Source: JBBBNV01 sp037137075 (lineage in GTDB: Bacteria > Bacillota > Bacilli > Paenibacillales > NBRC-103111). Taken from it: DNA of 64,000 nucleotides. The DNA is taken from NCBI RefSeq assembly GCF_037137075.1, contig NZ_JBBBNV010000001.1:62001-126000 (forward strand), written 5' to 3'. Each line of letters opens with the position of its first letter. Position 1 is the first letter of the stretch. Made by a program: the position numbers and the translations under genes. The notes below the pieces were generated by a model. That model did not search any database, was not told where the DNA came from, and saw only the letters and a list, made by a program, of their open reading frames with translations. Below are positions 27,127 through 36,167 of the stretch, piece by piece.

Positions 27127-28797
27127 ATGAAAAATGTTGAAAAGTACGCAAGAGGATATTTTATGCCGCCGGAGACAAGCTTGAAATGGACGAAGAAGGA
27201 ATATATTACCGAAGCGCCGATATGGTGCAGCGTCGACCTTCGTGATGGCAATCAGGCATTAATCGTTCCCATGAATTTGGAGGAAAAGCTGGAATACTTC
27301 AAAATGCTTGTTGAAATTGGGTTCAAGGAGATCGAAGTCGGATTTCCCGCAGCGTCGGAAACGGAATTTGCCTTTTTGCGCACCTTGATCGAGCAGGACT
27401 TGATCCCTGATGATGTCACCATTCAAGTGCTTACCCAATCCAGAGAGCATATTATCCGGAAAACCTTTGAAGCGCTTAAGGGTGCGAAAAAAGCCGTCGT
27501 GCATTTGTATAACTCGACATCCGTGGCGCAGCGGGAACAGGTATTCCGCAAATCCAAAGAAGAAATTATCGACATTGCTGTCAGCGGCGCCAAGCTGTTG
27601 AAGCAGTGCGCGGAGGAGACTGAGGGGAATTTCCAGTTCCAATATTCACCGGAAAGCTTTACAGGCACAGAAATTGATTTTGCGCTGGCCATCTGCAACA
27701 GCGTACTTGATGTATGGCAGCCAACGGCGGAGAACCCCGTCATCATCAATCTTCCAGCAACGGTATCCATGTCGATGCCTCACGTCTATGCCAGCCAAAT
27801 CGAGTATATGAGCGATCATCTGAATTACCGGGAGCATGTGATTATATCGCTTCATCCACATAATGACAGGGGAACAGGTGTGGCGGATGCGGAACTGGGG
27901 GTGCTCGCCGGAGCTCAGCGCGTCGAAGGCACTTTGTTCGGGAATGGGGAAAGAACGGGGAACGTAGACATTGTCACGTTGGCTCTGAACATGTACTCAC
28001 ACGGTGTCGACCCGAAGCTGAATTTGGAGAACATCACTACAATCATCTCCGTCTATGAAAGACTGACCAAAATGAGAGTAAGCGAAAGACATCCTTACGG
28101 CGGCGAGCTTGTATTCACCGCGTTCTCCGGCTCGCATCAGGATGCCATTGCCAAAGGAATGGCTTGGCGAGAGGAAAAGGAGCCCCGGCATTGGTCAGTT
28201 CCATATCTGTTGATTGATCCCAAGGATATCGGCAGGGAGTATGAAGGCGATATCATCCGCATTAACAGCCAGTCCGGAAAAGGCGGAATTGGCTACATTC
28301 TGCAGCTGAAGTATGGTCTCGATCTTCCGCCGAAAATGCGGGAAAACTTCGGATACTGCGTTAAAAACGTATCGGATCAGCAGCAAAAGGAACTGATGCC
28401 TGAAGAAATATACGATATTTTCATGAAAGAATATGTGAATTTAAATACGCCTGTCGAATTTGTCAAATACCGCATGACAGACAATGAGGAGTTTCAAACC
28501 ATCGTCACGGTAAGGTCCGGCAATGAAGTCAAGGAAATTACGGGCAGCGGGAACGGGGGATTGGATGCAATCAGCAATGCACTCCAAGCCCATCTGGGGA
28601 TTCAGTATACCGATTTGTTCTATAAGGAGCATGCGCTGGAAACCGGCTCTAAGTCACAAGCTATCTCTTATATCGGGATTACGGCTTCGAACGGGAGTGT
28701 ATATTGGGGCTGCGGCATTGACGTTGATATCATGACCTCATCTGCAAAAGCGCTGTTCAGTGCTGTCAATAAAATGAGCCGCAGTATCGGTAACTAA
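27127..28797 (+). CDS. leuA: 2-isopropylmalate synthase (LeuA2 type)
   Basis: 556 residues, the longer LeuA class. It condenses 3-methyl-2-oxobutanoate with acetyl-CoA, the first committed step of leucine synthesis, in the cytoplasm. Visible: the catalytic metal site SVDLRDGNQALI near residue 36, HPHNDRGTGVADAELG, and a C-terminal regulatory domain (GSGNGGLDAISNALQAHLG). AAAGGATG precedes ATG 27127. The leucine T-box directly upstream fits the function. No leuBCD genes follow; it is a stand-alone gene ended by a hairpin, so a second copy of leuA may exist elsewhere. Confidence 0.93.
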   Translation: MKNVEKYARGYFMPPETSLKWTKKEYITEAPIWCSVDLRDGNQALIVPMNLEEKLEYFKMLVEIGFKEIEVGFPAASETEFAFLRTLIEQDLIPDDVTIQVLTQSREHIIRKTFEALKGAKKAVVHLYNSTSVAQREQVFRKSKEEIIDIAVSGAKLLKQCAEETEGNFQFQYSPESFTGTEIDFALAICNSVLDVWQPTAENPVIINLPATVSMSMPHVYASQIEYMSDHLNYREHVIISLHPHNDRGTGVADAELGVLAGAQRVEGTLFGNGERTGNVDIVTLALNMYSHGVDPKLNLENITTIISVYERLTKMRVSERHPYGGELVFTAFSGSHQDAIAKGMAWREEKEPRHWSVPYLLIDPKDIGREYEGDIIRINSQSGKGGIGYILQLKYGLDLPPKMRENFGYCVKNVSDQQQKELMPEEIYDIFMKEYVNLNTPVEFVKYRMTDNEEFQTIVTVRSGNEVKEITGSGNGGLDAISNALQAHLGIQYTDLFYKEHALETGSKSQAISYIGITASNGSVYWGCGIDVDIMTSSAKALFSAVNKMSRSIGN

Positions 28798-28821
28798 TTA
28801 ACTCATTCACTAATTGGTGCG

Positions 28822-28866
28822 AAACAAAGCAGTGGATCAACATGATCAACTGCTTTGTTTGATTGA
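28822..28866 (+). terminator. Terminator of leuA
   Basis: Stem AAACAAAGCAGT-GATC/GATC-ACTGCTTTGTTT with one mismatch and a short loop, followed by a weak T-rich tail. Confidence 0.65.
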
Positions 28867-28908
28867 ATAAACGGGTACTGATTCATATAACAACGGAGGC
28901 AAGCTAAA

Positions 28909-29463
28909 GTGAATACACCGCAAATGAAAGCTGACAGGATAAAGCAGGAATGGATACCCAAAAAGGAGCGATTCGGAATAAGCGTAGCGTTCATACTAGC
29001 TGTTCTGCTCGTTGTTTGGCAGTTAAAGGACATCGTAGAGCTTTCTTCAGCTGCTCTGCATAGCAAGCAGTTGAAACATATGCTTAAAGATTATGGTTCG
29101 TATGCCAGAATCGCCATATTTGTTGTGCTTGCTTATTATGCGTTTCTCTTTGCTATGAGACAGCGCATAGGGGACGGTATAGTTTATGTGAAGAAGGGAC
29201 TTTCACTGCTGCTGCGCTTTGCTCGCAGGTGGCATACCCCAATGGCCATCATTGCGATTGCTTTTATCCTCCTTCATACGGTTGCTGTCTTTATGTATGG
29301 CTTTACATTCGATTTGAATACTATTAGCGGTTTGCTTGCTTTAGTGGTTCTTCTTCCGGTACCTATATCGGGACTATTGCGATATCGGAGACTCGATCGC
29401 AAGTGGCATTTACGCTCAGGGTTAGCTTTTGCTGTTTTGTTTTTAATCCATGCTTTCTTATAA
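28909..29463 (+). CDS. Four-helix membrane protein, possibly cytochrome b-type
   Basis: 184 residues. After a basic N-terminal 20 residues there are hydrophobic helices near 25-45, 65-85, 108-130 and 135-155, plus a C-terminal helix ending LFLIHAFL. Histidines at helix ends (RRWHTPMAI, LLHTVAVF, RKWHLRSGLAF, LIHAF) form the sort of pattern seen in ferric-reductase-like and DUF4405-type cytochrome b proteins, so heme binding is plausible but unproven. GTG 28909 has ACGGAGG about ten bases upstream. Confidence 0.55.
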   Translation: MNTPQMKADRIKQEWIPKKERFGISVAFILAVLLVVWQLKDIVELSSAALHSKQLKHMLKDYGSYARIAIFVVLAYYAFLFAMRQRIGDGIVYVKKGLSLLLRFARRWHTPMAIIAIAFILLHTVAVFMYGFTFDLNTISGLLALVVLLPVPISGLLRYRRLDRKWHLRSGLAFAVLFLIHAFL

Positions 29464-29615
29464 TCTCATACAGCTCTAAGCCAGCTGGCACGCGCTTATT
29501 CATCCTGGAGGCCGGGCGACGGAACGGCGATTCACCATCGTTTTCTACTGGGCGAGTGTAACACATCGGCTTCACCTACAATATGATGAGTATAGAAATC
29601 TAAAGAGGTGAGCCA

Positions 29616-30059
29616 ATGGCAGTAGTAAAAGCCAGGAAACAGGATATTGACATGTTGGCAAGGCTGCTTCGAGCTGAAGCTGAGACCGAAGGCGAAACGG
29701 GCATGCTTCTTGTTGGAAATGTTGGCATTAATCGAATAAGAGCGAACTGCTCTGATTTTAAAGGCATCCGGACCATTCCCCAGATGATCAATCAGCCCCA
29801 TGCGTTCGAAGCGCTGCAGCACGGTATGTACTATCAAAGTGCAAGAGATAGGGAACGCCGTCTGGCGCAACGGGCTGTGGATGGGGAGCGGATCTGGCCA
29901 GCCAAATTCTCCCTATGGTATTTCCGGCCAGGAACGTTTGAGAATCCCGGACCGTGCCCGCCAACCTGGTATAATCAACCACTCGCAGGACGATGGAAGA
30001 AGCACTGTTTTTATGAACCGACCGCAGAGGAATGTGAAAGTGTATATACTACGTTTTAA
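29616..30059 (+). CDS. Cell-wall hydrolase, SleB/CwlJ family
   Basis: 147 residues consisting of a single Hydrolase_2 domain: DIDMLARLLRAEAETEGETGMLLVGNVGINRI, with the catalytic Glu in the RAEAETEGE segment, and later SLWYFRPG and FYEPTAEEC, as in CwlJ. Such enzymes cleave cortex peptidoglycan during spore germination. No signal peptide, as in CwlJ proper, which is placed in the coat from the mother cell. AAAGAGGTGAG precedes ATG 29616. No GerQ partner is adjacent. Confidence 0.87.
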   Translation: MAVVKARKQDIDMLARLLRAEAETEGETGMLLVGNVGINRIRANCSDFKGIRTIPQMINQPHAFEALQHGMYYQSARDRERRLAQRAVDGERIWPAKFSLWYFRPGTFENPGPCPPTWYNQPLAGRWKKHCFYEPTAEECESVYTTF

Positions 30060-30132
30060 TTCGATAAACGAAAGCACTCCGGCTCTTTCCAAATGACTTG
30101 TGTCGGATGACAGAGCCTTTCATCTGATTCAG

Positions 30133-30157
30133 AACCGCTGAAACAGCGGTTTTTTTA
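30133..30157 (+). terminator. Intrinsic terminator after the CwlJ-like gene
   Basis: Stem AACCGCT/AGCGGTT with a five-base loop and T7. Confidence 0.85.
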
Positions 30158-30415
30158 ATCATGGCATAGCGATACTTCATCATGCGCAAAATTATAAACT
30201 GATATAGGGTTAATGGGCTATTTTACCCTGAAGCAGCAAACCCTATGTCACCCGGCACGCTGTAATGATAAATTCTGCAACCCGAATAGCTGTCAAAGCG
30301 CCACAGGAGGACCCACAAGCAATACATTGCTTCCGCACGCGCACAGCTTCCAGCGCGCAGTGTTTCGCTGCATGACGGCGGTCGGTCGACTACATTTGGA
30401 AAAGCACCAGTAAAC

Positions 30416-30467
30416 GGAAATGGCGTACGCTCTCGAGCAAACGGTTCAGAGAGCGTACGCCATTTCC
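30416..30467. repeat. Perfect 19-base inverted repeat at the arsC 3' end
   Basis: GGAAATGGCGTACGCTCTC (30416-30434) and its exact complement (30449-30467) flank a 14-base loop, ending four bases from the arsC stop codon. It would form a very stable hairpin in the arsRBC transcript, but no T-run follows on that strand, so it may act as a 3' stabiliser or an imperfect terminator. The rest of 30158-30415 holds no accepted gene. Confidence 0.8.
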
Positions 30468-30470
30468 ACG

Positions 30471-30896
30471 CTAGTGGTCTTCGTTAAGAAACTTTTCGAT
30501 ACGAGCCTTGATACAGTCACGCACATGACGAAATTGAGCCATGATTTCCTCTTCCGTGCCGGTTGCCTTCGCTGGATCGTCGAAGCCCCAGTGCCATTTG
30601 ACCACATCGGGATTCATAATGACCGGACAATGCTCATCGGCATGCCCACAAAGCGTTACAACGTACGATGCGCGGTTCAGAACCTCCGGATCGATGATGT
30701 CCGAGTGGTGAGAGCTAATGTCGAAGCCGGCTTCTCTCATAACCTGCACTGCTCGCGGATTGAGGCCATGAGCTTCGAGACCTGCGCTTTTTACTTCATA
30801 TTTGTCGCCGCCAAGGGCTTTCAGGAAGCCGTCAGCGATCTGGCTGCGACACGAATTCCCTGTACAAAGAAAATAAACCAGAGGTTTGTTGCTCAT
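30471..30896 (-). CDS. arsC: Arsenate reductase, thioredoxin-coupled (LMW-phosphatase fold)
   Basis: 141 residues. The P-loop CTGNSCRS (Cys11, Ser/Arg) starts the catalytic relay, with the redox pair Cys83 and Cys90 in TLCGHADEHC, exactly the pI258/Bacillus ArsC arrangement. It reduces arsenate to arsenite using thioredoxin. ATG 30896 has GGGGGACC upstream; the frame is open for another 54 codons into arsB but those residues are not family sequence. Last gene of arsRBC. Confidence 0.95.
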   Translation of the reverse strand: MSNKPLVYFLCTGNSCRSQIADGFLKALGGDKYEVKSAGLEAHGLNPRAVQVMREAGFDISSHHSDIIDPEVLNRASYVVTLCGHADEHCPVIMNPDVVKWHWGFDDPAKATGTEEEIMAQFRHVRDCIKARIEKFLNEDH

Positions 30897-30930
30897 TGGA
30901 GAGGTCCCCCTTAAGTAAATGGCTTGATTT

Positions 30931-32223
30931 TTAATGGATAAGCTGCAGCCATAAGAATAGCCCGCAAAGCGTGATACAAAGCACGGGGACGGTAAGGACG
31001 ACACCCGTTTTGAAATAAGCCCCCCAGGAAATTCTAACCCCTTTGCTTGATAGCACATGGAGCCATAGCAAGGTGGCTAACGAACCGATAGGCGTGATCT
31101 TGGGACCCAAATCCGAACCGATTACATTCGCGTAGATGTAGGCTTCACGTAAAACCCCTTCCGGGTTCGTGCTGTGAATGGCCAGCGCATTCATCATAAC
31201 CGTCGGCATATTGTTCATCATTGAGGAGAGGAGGGCGGCAATGAATCCGGTACCTGCCGTGGCGACAAACAAGCCATGAGCACCAACCCATTCCAACACA
31301 TCCCCCAGCTCATCTGTAAGCCCTACATTACGCAGACCATACACAACAATATACAACCCGATGGAGAACAGGACAACGGCCCAAGGCGCACCTTTAATGA
31401 GCTTCCAGGTATGGATTTCTCGGCTTTGTCTGGAAAGAAGCAACAAAACGATAGCTGCTGAACCCGCGATAACGGAGACCGGTATGTTGGCGAATTCACT
31501 TATTAAGTATGCGATAAGGAGCACGGCAAGAATAATCCATGATATGTTGAAAAGTCGCTTGTCTTTAATCGCATCGGCCGGCTTCTTCAACTGTGCTGTG
31601 TCATACTGCTTTGGGATGCTTCTGCGGTAGAACAGATACAGCACCAGCAAGCTGGCCGCGATAGAAAAGAAGGTCGGGACAACCATACGACTGGCGTATT
31701 CCAAGAACCCGATCCCAAAGAAGTCAGACGATACGATATTGACCAAATTACTGACAATAAGAGGCAGTGAGGCTGTGTCAGAAATGAAGCCGCTTGCCAT
31801 GATGAATGGAAGAATACTCCGATCATCAAATTGCAATGCACGAACCATCGCGAGTACGATCGGCGTTAAGATGAGTGCCGCACCGTCATTTGCGAAGAAA
31901 GCAGCGACTCCAGCCCCCAGCAAAATAACATAGACAAACATCAACTTTCCGTTACCGCGGGCGAAACGGGCCATATGCAGCGCTGCCCATTCAAAAAAAC
32001 CGATCTCATCGAGAACAAGAGAAATCAAGATGATGGCTACGAAGGCGAGGGTCGCATTCCACACCATTTGCGTCACGTCCCAGACATCATGCAGATCGAC
32101 AATTCCGCAAATGAAGGCAAGAAGCGCGCCGCCGCAAGCAGACCATCCGATACTAAGCCCCTTCGGCTGCCAAATGACCAACACCAATGTGATGACAAAT
32201 ATAACAAGCGCTAATGCAAGCAT
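30931..32223 (-). CDS. arsB: Arsenite efflux permease ArsB
   Basis: 430 residues with 11-12 hydrophobic helices and ArsB signatures such as FFANDGAALILTPIVLAMVRAL and MMNNMPTVMMNALAI. It extrudes arsenite across the cytoplasmic membrane, driven by proton motive force in the absence of ArsA. GGAGGAGC lies six bases before ATG 32223. It sits between arsR and arsC, 34 bases from arsC, in the classic arsRBC order. Confidence 0.95.
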   Translation of the reverse strand: MLALALVIFVITLVLVIWQPKGLSIGWSACGGALLAFICGIVDLHDVWDVTQMVWNATLAFVAIILISLVLDEIGFFEWAALHMARFARGNGKLMFVYVILLGAGVAAFFANDGAALILTPIVLAMVRALQFDDRSILPFIMASGFISDTASLPLIVSNLVNIVSSDFFGIGFLEYASRMVVPTFFSIAASLLVLYLFYRRSIPKQYDTAQLKKPADAIKDKRLFNISWIILAVLLIAYLISEFANIPVSVIAGSAAIVLLLLSRQSREIHTWKLIKGAPWAVVLFSIGLYIVVYGLRNVGLTDELGDVLEWVGAHGLFVATAGTGFIAALLSSMMNNMPTVMMNALAIHSTNPEGVLREAYIYANVIGSDLGPKITPIGSLATLLWLHVLSSKGVRISWGAYFKTGVVLTVPVLCITLCGLFLWLQLIH

Positions 32224-32239
32224 GAATGCTCCTCCGAAT

Positions 32240-32566
32240 TTAACAGCAGCTATTGGGTTTCTGATCGTTGATTTTGTCGCTCATGGAAGGCAGCTGCATC
32301 AGGATGTCGCGTAAGTACGGCTTGTCATTGACGTTCAATGAATAATAAATCCATTGACTCCGCCGGGCTTCATTAACGATCCCGCCAGCTTTGAGCTTCC
32401 TTAAATGCTGGCTGATGTTTGGCTGCGTCGTCTCCAGGATATCTACGATGTCACATACACACATTTCACGTTCCTTGAGCAAGGCGACAATGGTTAAGCG
32501 TGTTTTATCGGACAGCAGCTTCAAGGTATCGGCAATCGTTTCAATCGACACTTCAGTTTCAACCAA
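32240..32566 (-). CDS. arsR: Arsenic-responsive repressor ArsR
   Basis: 108 residues from TTG 32566: a winged-helix repressor with recognition helix TQPNISQHLRKLKAGGIV. The arsenite-binding motif CVC (Cys36, Cys38) lies in the alpha3 segment, and the C-terminus ends in a Cys-Cys pair that might add to metal binding. An upstream ATG at 32590 is in frame, but the best ribosome site, AAAGGAG, lies inside that extension and is eight bases from TTG 32566. It represses arsRBC through the palindrome at 32610-32631. Confidence 0.92.
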   Translation of the reverse strand: MVETEVSIETIADTLKLLSDKTRLTIVALLKEREMCVCDIVDILETTQPNISQHLRKLKAGGIVNEARRSQWIYYSLNVNDKPYLRDILMQLPSMSDKINDQKPNSCC

Positions 32567-32609
32567 ATCCTTCACTCCTTTCCCTATCATTCGTGCAGCC
32601 TTTCGTCAT

Positions 32610-32631
32610 TATATAATCAAATGATTATATA
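32610..32631. promoter_or_regulatory. ArsR operator palindrome
   Basis: TATATAATCA-AA-TGATTATATA-type perfect ten-base inverted repeat directly upstream of arsR, matching the ATC...GAT style of Bacillus ArsR operators and overlapping the promoter region. Confidence 0.75.
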
Positions 32632-32721
32632 AGCAAGAGATGATATTCTTTTTGTTATGAACATGCCCTTACAACAAGGGTGCCATTAGCGTACGGGTTA
32701 CATTCATCGTATGTGATATTT

Positions 32722-32735
32722 TGAAATCGGTAAAA
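32722..32735 (+). promoter_or_regulatory. cre-like (CcpA) site before the sugar ABC operon
   Basis: TGAAATCGGTAAAA matches TGWAANCGNTNWCA at 13 of 14 positions, about 100 bases upstream of the first permease gene. Confidence 0.4.
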
Positions 32736-32834
32736 ATAATACACGTAAACGAGTCTAAATCCTGAACCGCGATTGTTGTCGATTCCCCCTATAATGAGGA
32801 TGAGGATTCGGATGATCATCAGGAGGTAGGAGAT

Positions 32835-33767
32835 ATGGAATACGGGATGGAACCCGCAAACCGGAAAACGAGAGGAAAATGGTGGGATCAGCAAAGGAAG
32901 GAAGCAGTCATCGGGTGGATATTTCTAGCGCCTGAAGCGGTAGGTATCATTACCCTTGCCATATTCCCTTTGCTGTTCTCATTGTTTCTGAGCTTTACAA
33001 ACTGGAACCTTGCCGGCGGCTTTGAGGAGATGAATTTTGTAGGGCTTGCGAACTTTGAGAGAATGGTGGATGATACCAAGTTCTGGAAGGCCTTGCAGCA
33101 TAATCTGTTTTTCACAGCTATCACAGTCCCCATGGGACTCTTGATCGCAATGATCATGGCAGTTCTCATCCACACGAAGGTTTATGCCAAAGATTTGTTC
33201 AAAATTTTATTTTTTATCCCTTATATTTGCTCCACGGTCGCTATCGCCGCAGTCTGGGCAGCTCTCTATCATCCATCCAGCGGTCCGATTAATCAATTTT
33301 TGATGGCGATGGGTATGGAGGAGCCACCCAAGTGGCTCGTCGATTCGCAGTATGCCCTTGTCGCCATTATGGTTATCGCGATTTGGCAGGCGCTCGGTTA
33401 TCAGATGATTATCTTTCTGGCGGGCTTGACGCAAATTTCGGAGGATATTTACGAATCCGCCCGGATCGACGGTGCATCAGGCATACAGCAATTCTGGTAC
33501 ATCACGGCTCCCTTATTGGCGCCGACGACGCTGTTCCTTACAATTACGACGATCATCGGTTCATTTAAAGTGTTCGACCTCATCAAGTTCTTGACGGACG
33601 GGGGGCCGAACGACGCTTCGACGGTGCTTGTATACCGGATCTATGAAGAAGGCTTCATTAATTTTAATATGGGCTATGCTTCCGCGCTCTCTTGGGTGTT
33701 GTTCCTGCTGGTTATCGCCGTCACCTCTGTGACATGGGTTGTACAGGCTCGGGAGAAACGTTCATAA
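32835..33767 (+). CDS. Carbohydrate ABC transporter permease (MalF/UgpA type)
   Basis: 310 residues with six membrane helices and the EAA loop ESARIDGASGIQQFWYITAPLL near residue 215. AGGAGG lies eight bases before ATG 32835. First gene of an importer operon (permease, permease, binding protein) that lacks its own ATPase; as in many Bacilli, an unlinked MsmX-type ATPase is presumably shared. The sensor kinase, regulator and GH43 enzyme that follow point to an arabino- or xylo-oligosaccharide as the substrate. Confidence 0.92.
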   Translation: MEYGMEPANRKTRGKWWDQQRKEAVIGWIFLAPEAVGIITLAIFPLLFSLFLSFTNWNLAGGFEEMNFVGLANFERMVDDTKFWKALQHNLFFTAITVPMGLLIAMIMAVLIHTKVYAKDLFKILFFIPYICSTVAIAAVWAALYHPSSGPINQFLMAMGMEEPPKWLVDSQYALVAIMVIAIWQALGYQMIIFLAGLTQISEDIYESARIDGASGIQQFWYITAPLLAPTTLFLTITTIIGSFKVFDLIKFLTDGGPNDASTVLVYRIYEEGFINFNMGYASALSWVLFLLVIAVTSVTWVVQAREKRS

Positions 33768-33785
33768 CAGGAGGGGGAAACGATA

Positions 33786-34622
33786 GTGAAAGCTAAGAAA
33801 TTACAGCTCGACCGGATTGTACTCACCATTCTTTTCGGAGCTTGCTCCATCATGTTCATTGTTCCGCTCGTTTGGATGCTGTCGGCATCGGCCAAATTAG
33901 AGCGGGACGTGATGACGTACCCGATCCAGTGGATTCCAACGACCTGGAATTGGACGGCGAATTTTCAAAAGGTGTGGCTGGAGAAGGTACCCTTCTCCAT
34001 GTTTTACTGGAACTCGTTAAAGCTCGCGGTCATTGCGACGCTGGCAACGCTGCTCTTTTCCTCGATGGCGGCCTTTGCCTTCTCTAAGCTGCGCACTCCC
34101 GGAAAAGGTCTGATGTTCGGCTTGATGATGTCATTCATGATCATTCCGGAGCAAGCGACGCTCGTGCCGCGATTCATCATGATCAAATGGCTCGGGCTGT
34201 ACAATTCGCATGAGGGCTTGATTCTGATGCTGGCCTTCTCCATGTACTTCACATTCCTCATGCGGCAATTTATGATGGGCGTTCATAACGATTTTATTGA
34301 AGCGGCCAAGATCGATGGTGCGGGTTATTTCAGAGTGTATGTACAAATCATGCTGCCGCTGTGTCAACCAATTCTGGCAACAGCGGGTATCATTAAGTTT
34401 ATTTGGACATGGAATGATTATCAGAATCCGTTAATTTTCTTGTTTAAGAAGGAGCTATTCCCGCTGCCGCTCGGCATTCAATTTTTCCGTCAGGAGTATT
34501 CCAACAACGTTTCATTGATGATGATGGCTGCTGTATCTGCTATCATACCGCTGATTATCGTCTTCGTTATTTTGCAGAAGCAGGTCATTAACGGGATCAC
34601 TGTTGGCGGGGTAAAAGGGTGA
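33786..34622 (+). CDS. Carbohydrate ABC transporter permease (MalG/UgpE type)
   Basis: 278 residues, six membrane helices, EAA loop EAAKIDGAGYFRVYVQIMLPL near residue 175. GTG 33786 is preceded by AGGAGGGGG. Forms the heterodimeric membrane channel with the preceding permease, 18 bases upstream. Confidence 0.92.
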   Translation: MKAKKLQLDRIVLTILFGACSIMFIVPLVWMLSASAKLERDVMTYPIQWIPTTWNWTANFQKVWLEKVPFSMFYWNSLKLAVIATLATLLFSSMAAFAFSKLRTPGKGLMFGLMMSFMIIPEQATLVPRFIMIKWLGLYNSHEGLILMLAFSMYFTFLMRQFMMGVHNDFIEAAKIDGAGYFRVYVQIMLPLCQPILATAGIIKFIWTWNDYQNPLIFLFKKELFPLPLGIQFFRQEYSNNVSLMMMAAVSAIIPLIIVFVILQKQVINGITVGGVKG

Positions 34623-34741
34623 GCATCGGAGATGTCGAAAAAATGCACGTAGAACAGTAACACAAAGTACACGGTCTTTCGCTTTCGAATTCGTTATGCT
34701 TAAAAGGCAAAATGACAGTGGAGAAGAGGGGAACTGACGAG

Positions 34742-36064
34742 ATGAAGAAACTAGCGACAACCATGATGCTGAGCATGAGTCTACTCCTGGCAGCCTGCAG
34801 CGGAAGCACGCAATCGCCCGCGGCTGAGGAGAAAAGCGCAACGACGATTAAGGTGTATACGGCTTACAAAGGGGAGCCGGGCGAGCCGCTGATGAAGATC
34901 ATCGACGCTTATAATGCGCAGGGGAAAAACGTGAAGGTGGAGCATGTAGCGCTTGTCCAAAATAATGATAGCCGCGAAATGCTTCAAAAATTCGACGTAC
35001 TTGCCGCTTCAGGGGAACAGGTGGATGTTCTTTTCCTGAACAACGAAGGCTTCGTGACCGAACGCGCCGGCAACGGGGTGCTGTATCCGCTGGATGAATT
35101 CTATTCGGCGAATCAAATCGATCCGGAGAAAGATTTCTACAGAAATCCGGTTTATAACGGGAAGCACTATGGCATGATGGCTAACGCAAGCTTCTGGTAT
35201 GTCGCGATGAATGAAACTCACCTGAAGGAAGCGGGTCTCCAGCTGCCGTCTCCCGATTGGACGTGGGATGATTTCAGAGAGTATGCCAAGAAGCTGAAGA
35301 TGAGCAAGGAAGGTCGGTACGGCGCCTATTTCCACACATTCGGGGAATATGCGAATATTATCGCGTACACCGACTTCAAGAATCCACAGTTAAAAGAAGA
35401 CGGTAGCCTGCAATTCGATGATCCGAGCTTCGAGTACTGGTTTAAGCTGCGGAAAGCGATGGAGCTTGAAGACAAATCGGTACGTCCTCATGCAGATGTG
35501 CTGTCAGCCAAGCAGCATTGGGCCACCGATTTTATGAACGGTACGACGAGCATGCTGCCAATACCGATGTATTCCCTGGATGAAGCGTTTCTGAATAAGG
35601 AAAGCTACCCGCGTGATTTCAAAATTACGTTTGCTCCGCTTCCGCGCTCTTCTAGCAAAGTAGAGCCGGGCTTAACGAACATTGCAGGCTCCTTCTTTAC
35701 CATTCACAAAAATTCGAAAAACAAAGAAGCGGCGTTTGACTTTATTAAATTTGCGACAACGGAAGGCGCTTCCTTAGGCGGCTGGATTCCGGGCTGGACG
35801 AAAGCGGACGGCAAAGCCGTGCTTGATAAAACGATTCAGGGCAAGACGGATCTGGTAAACAGCGATGCTTTGAACAAGGCTATCTTCAACGATAAGGTAA
35901 GGACTGCAGGCGCTTCTGTCATCAGCGTTCCCTATCAGCAGCAATTGAAGAAGGTGGCGGAAGCCGGATTGAACAAGTATTTGCTGGACAAAACCTCGTA
36001 TGAGGATGCACGCAAGTTCATGATGGAGGAAGGCAAGAAGATTATCGACCAGAACAAGAAATAA
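34742..36064 (+). CDS. Extracellular sugar-binding lipoprotein of the ABC importer
   Basis: 440 residues. Signal peptide MKKLATTMMLSMSLLLAAC with lipidated Cys19, then a family-1 solute-binding domain (TTIKVYTAYKGEPGEPL at the start, GSFFTIHKNSKNKEAAFDFIKF near the end). ATG 34742 is chosen because the signal peptide begins there and AGAGGGG is ten bases upstream; the frame opens at 34712. It captures the sugar outside the membrane and delivers it to the two permeases. Confidence 0.92.
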   Translation: MKKLATTMMLSMSLLLAACSGSTQSPAAEEKSATTIKVYTAYKGEPGEPLMKIIDAYNAQGKNVKVEHVALVQNNDSREMLQKFDVLAASGEQVDVLFLNNEGFVTERAGNGVLYPLDEFYSANQIDPEKDFYRNPVYNGKHYGMMANASFWYVAMNETHLKEAGLQLPSPDWTWDDFREYAKKLKMSKEGRYGAYFHTFGEYANIIAYTDFKNPQLKEDGSLQFDDPSFEYWFKLRKAMELEDKSVRPHADVLSAKQHWATDFMNGTTSMLPIPMYSLDEAFLNKESYPRDFKITFAPLPRSSSKVEPGLTNIAGSFFTIHKNSKNKEAAFDFIKFATTEGASLGGWIPGWTKADGKAVLDKTIQGKTDLVNSDALNKAIFNDKVRTAGASVISVPYQQQLKKVAEAGLNKYLLDKTSYEDARKFMMEEGKKIIDQNKK

Positions 36065-36167
36065 TGCGCAGTGCGGGGAATCGGCGAAATTTCGCCGTTT
36101 CCTTGTTTTCATTTGCTGCAAATGATGTATGATAGTTGAAAAGCACTTCTACTTGGAGGAATCGACA

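Noticed and set aside
30213..30413. Cys-rich 66-codon frame (CHPARCNDKFCNPNSC)
   Set aside because: The cysteines are suggestive of a metal-binding peptide, but spacing to the nearest G-rich sequence is too short, and no homologue comes to mind.
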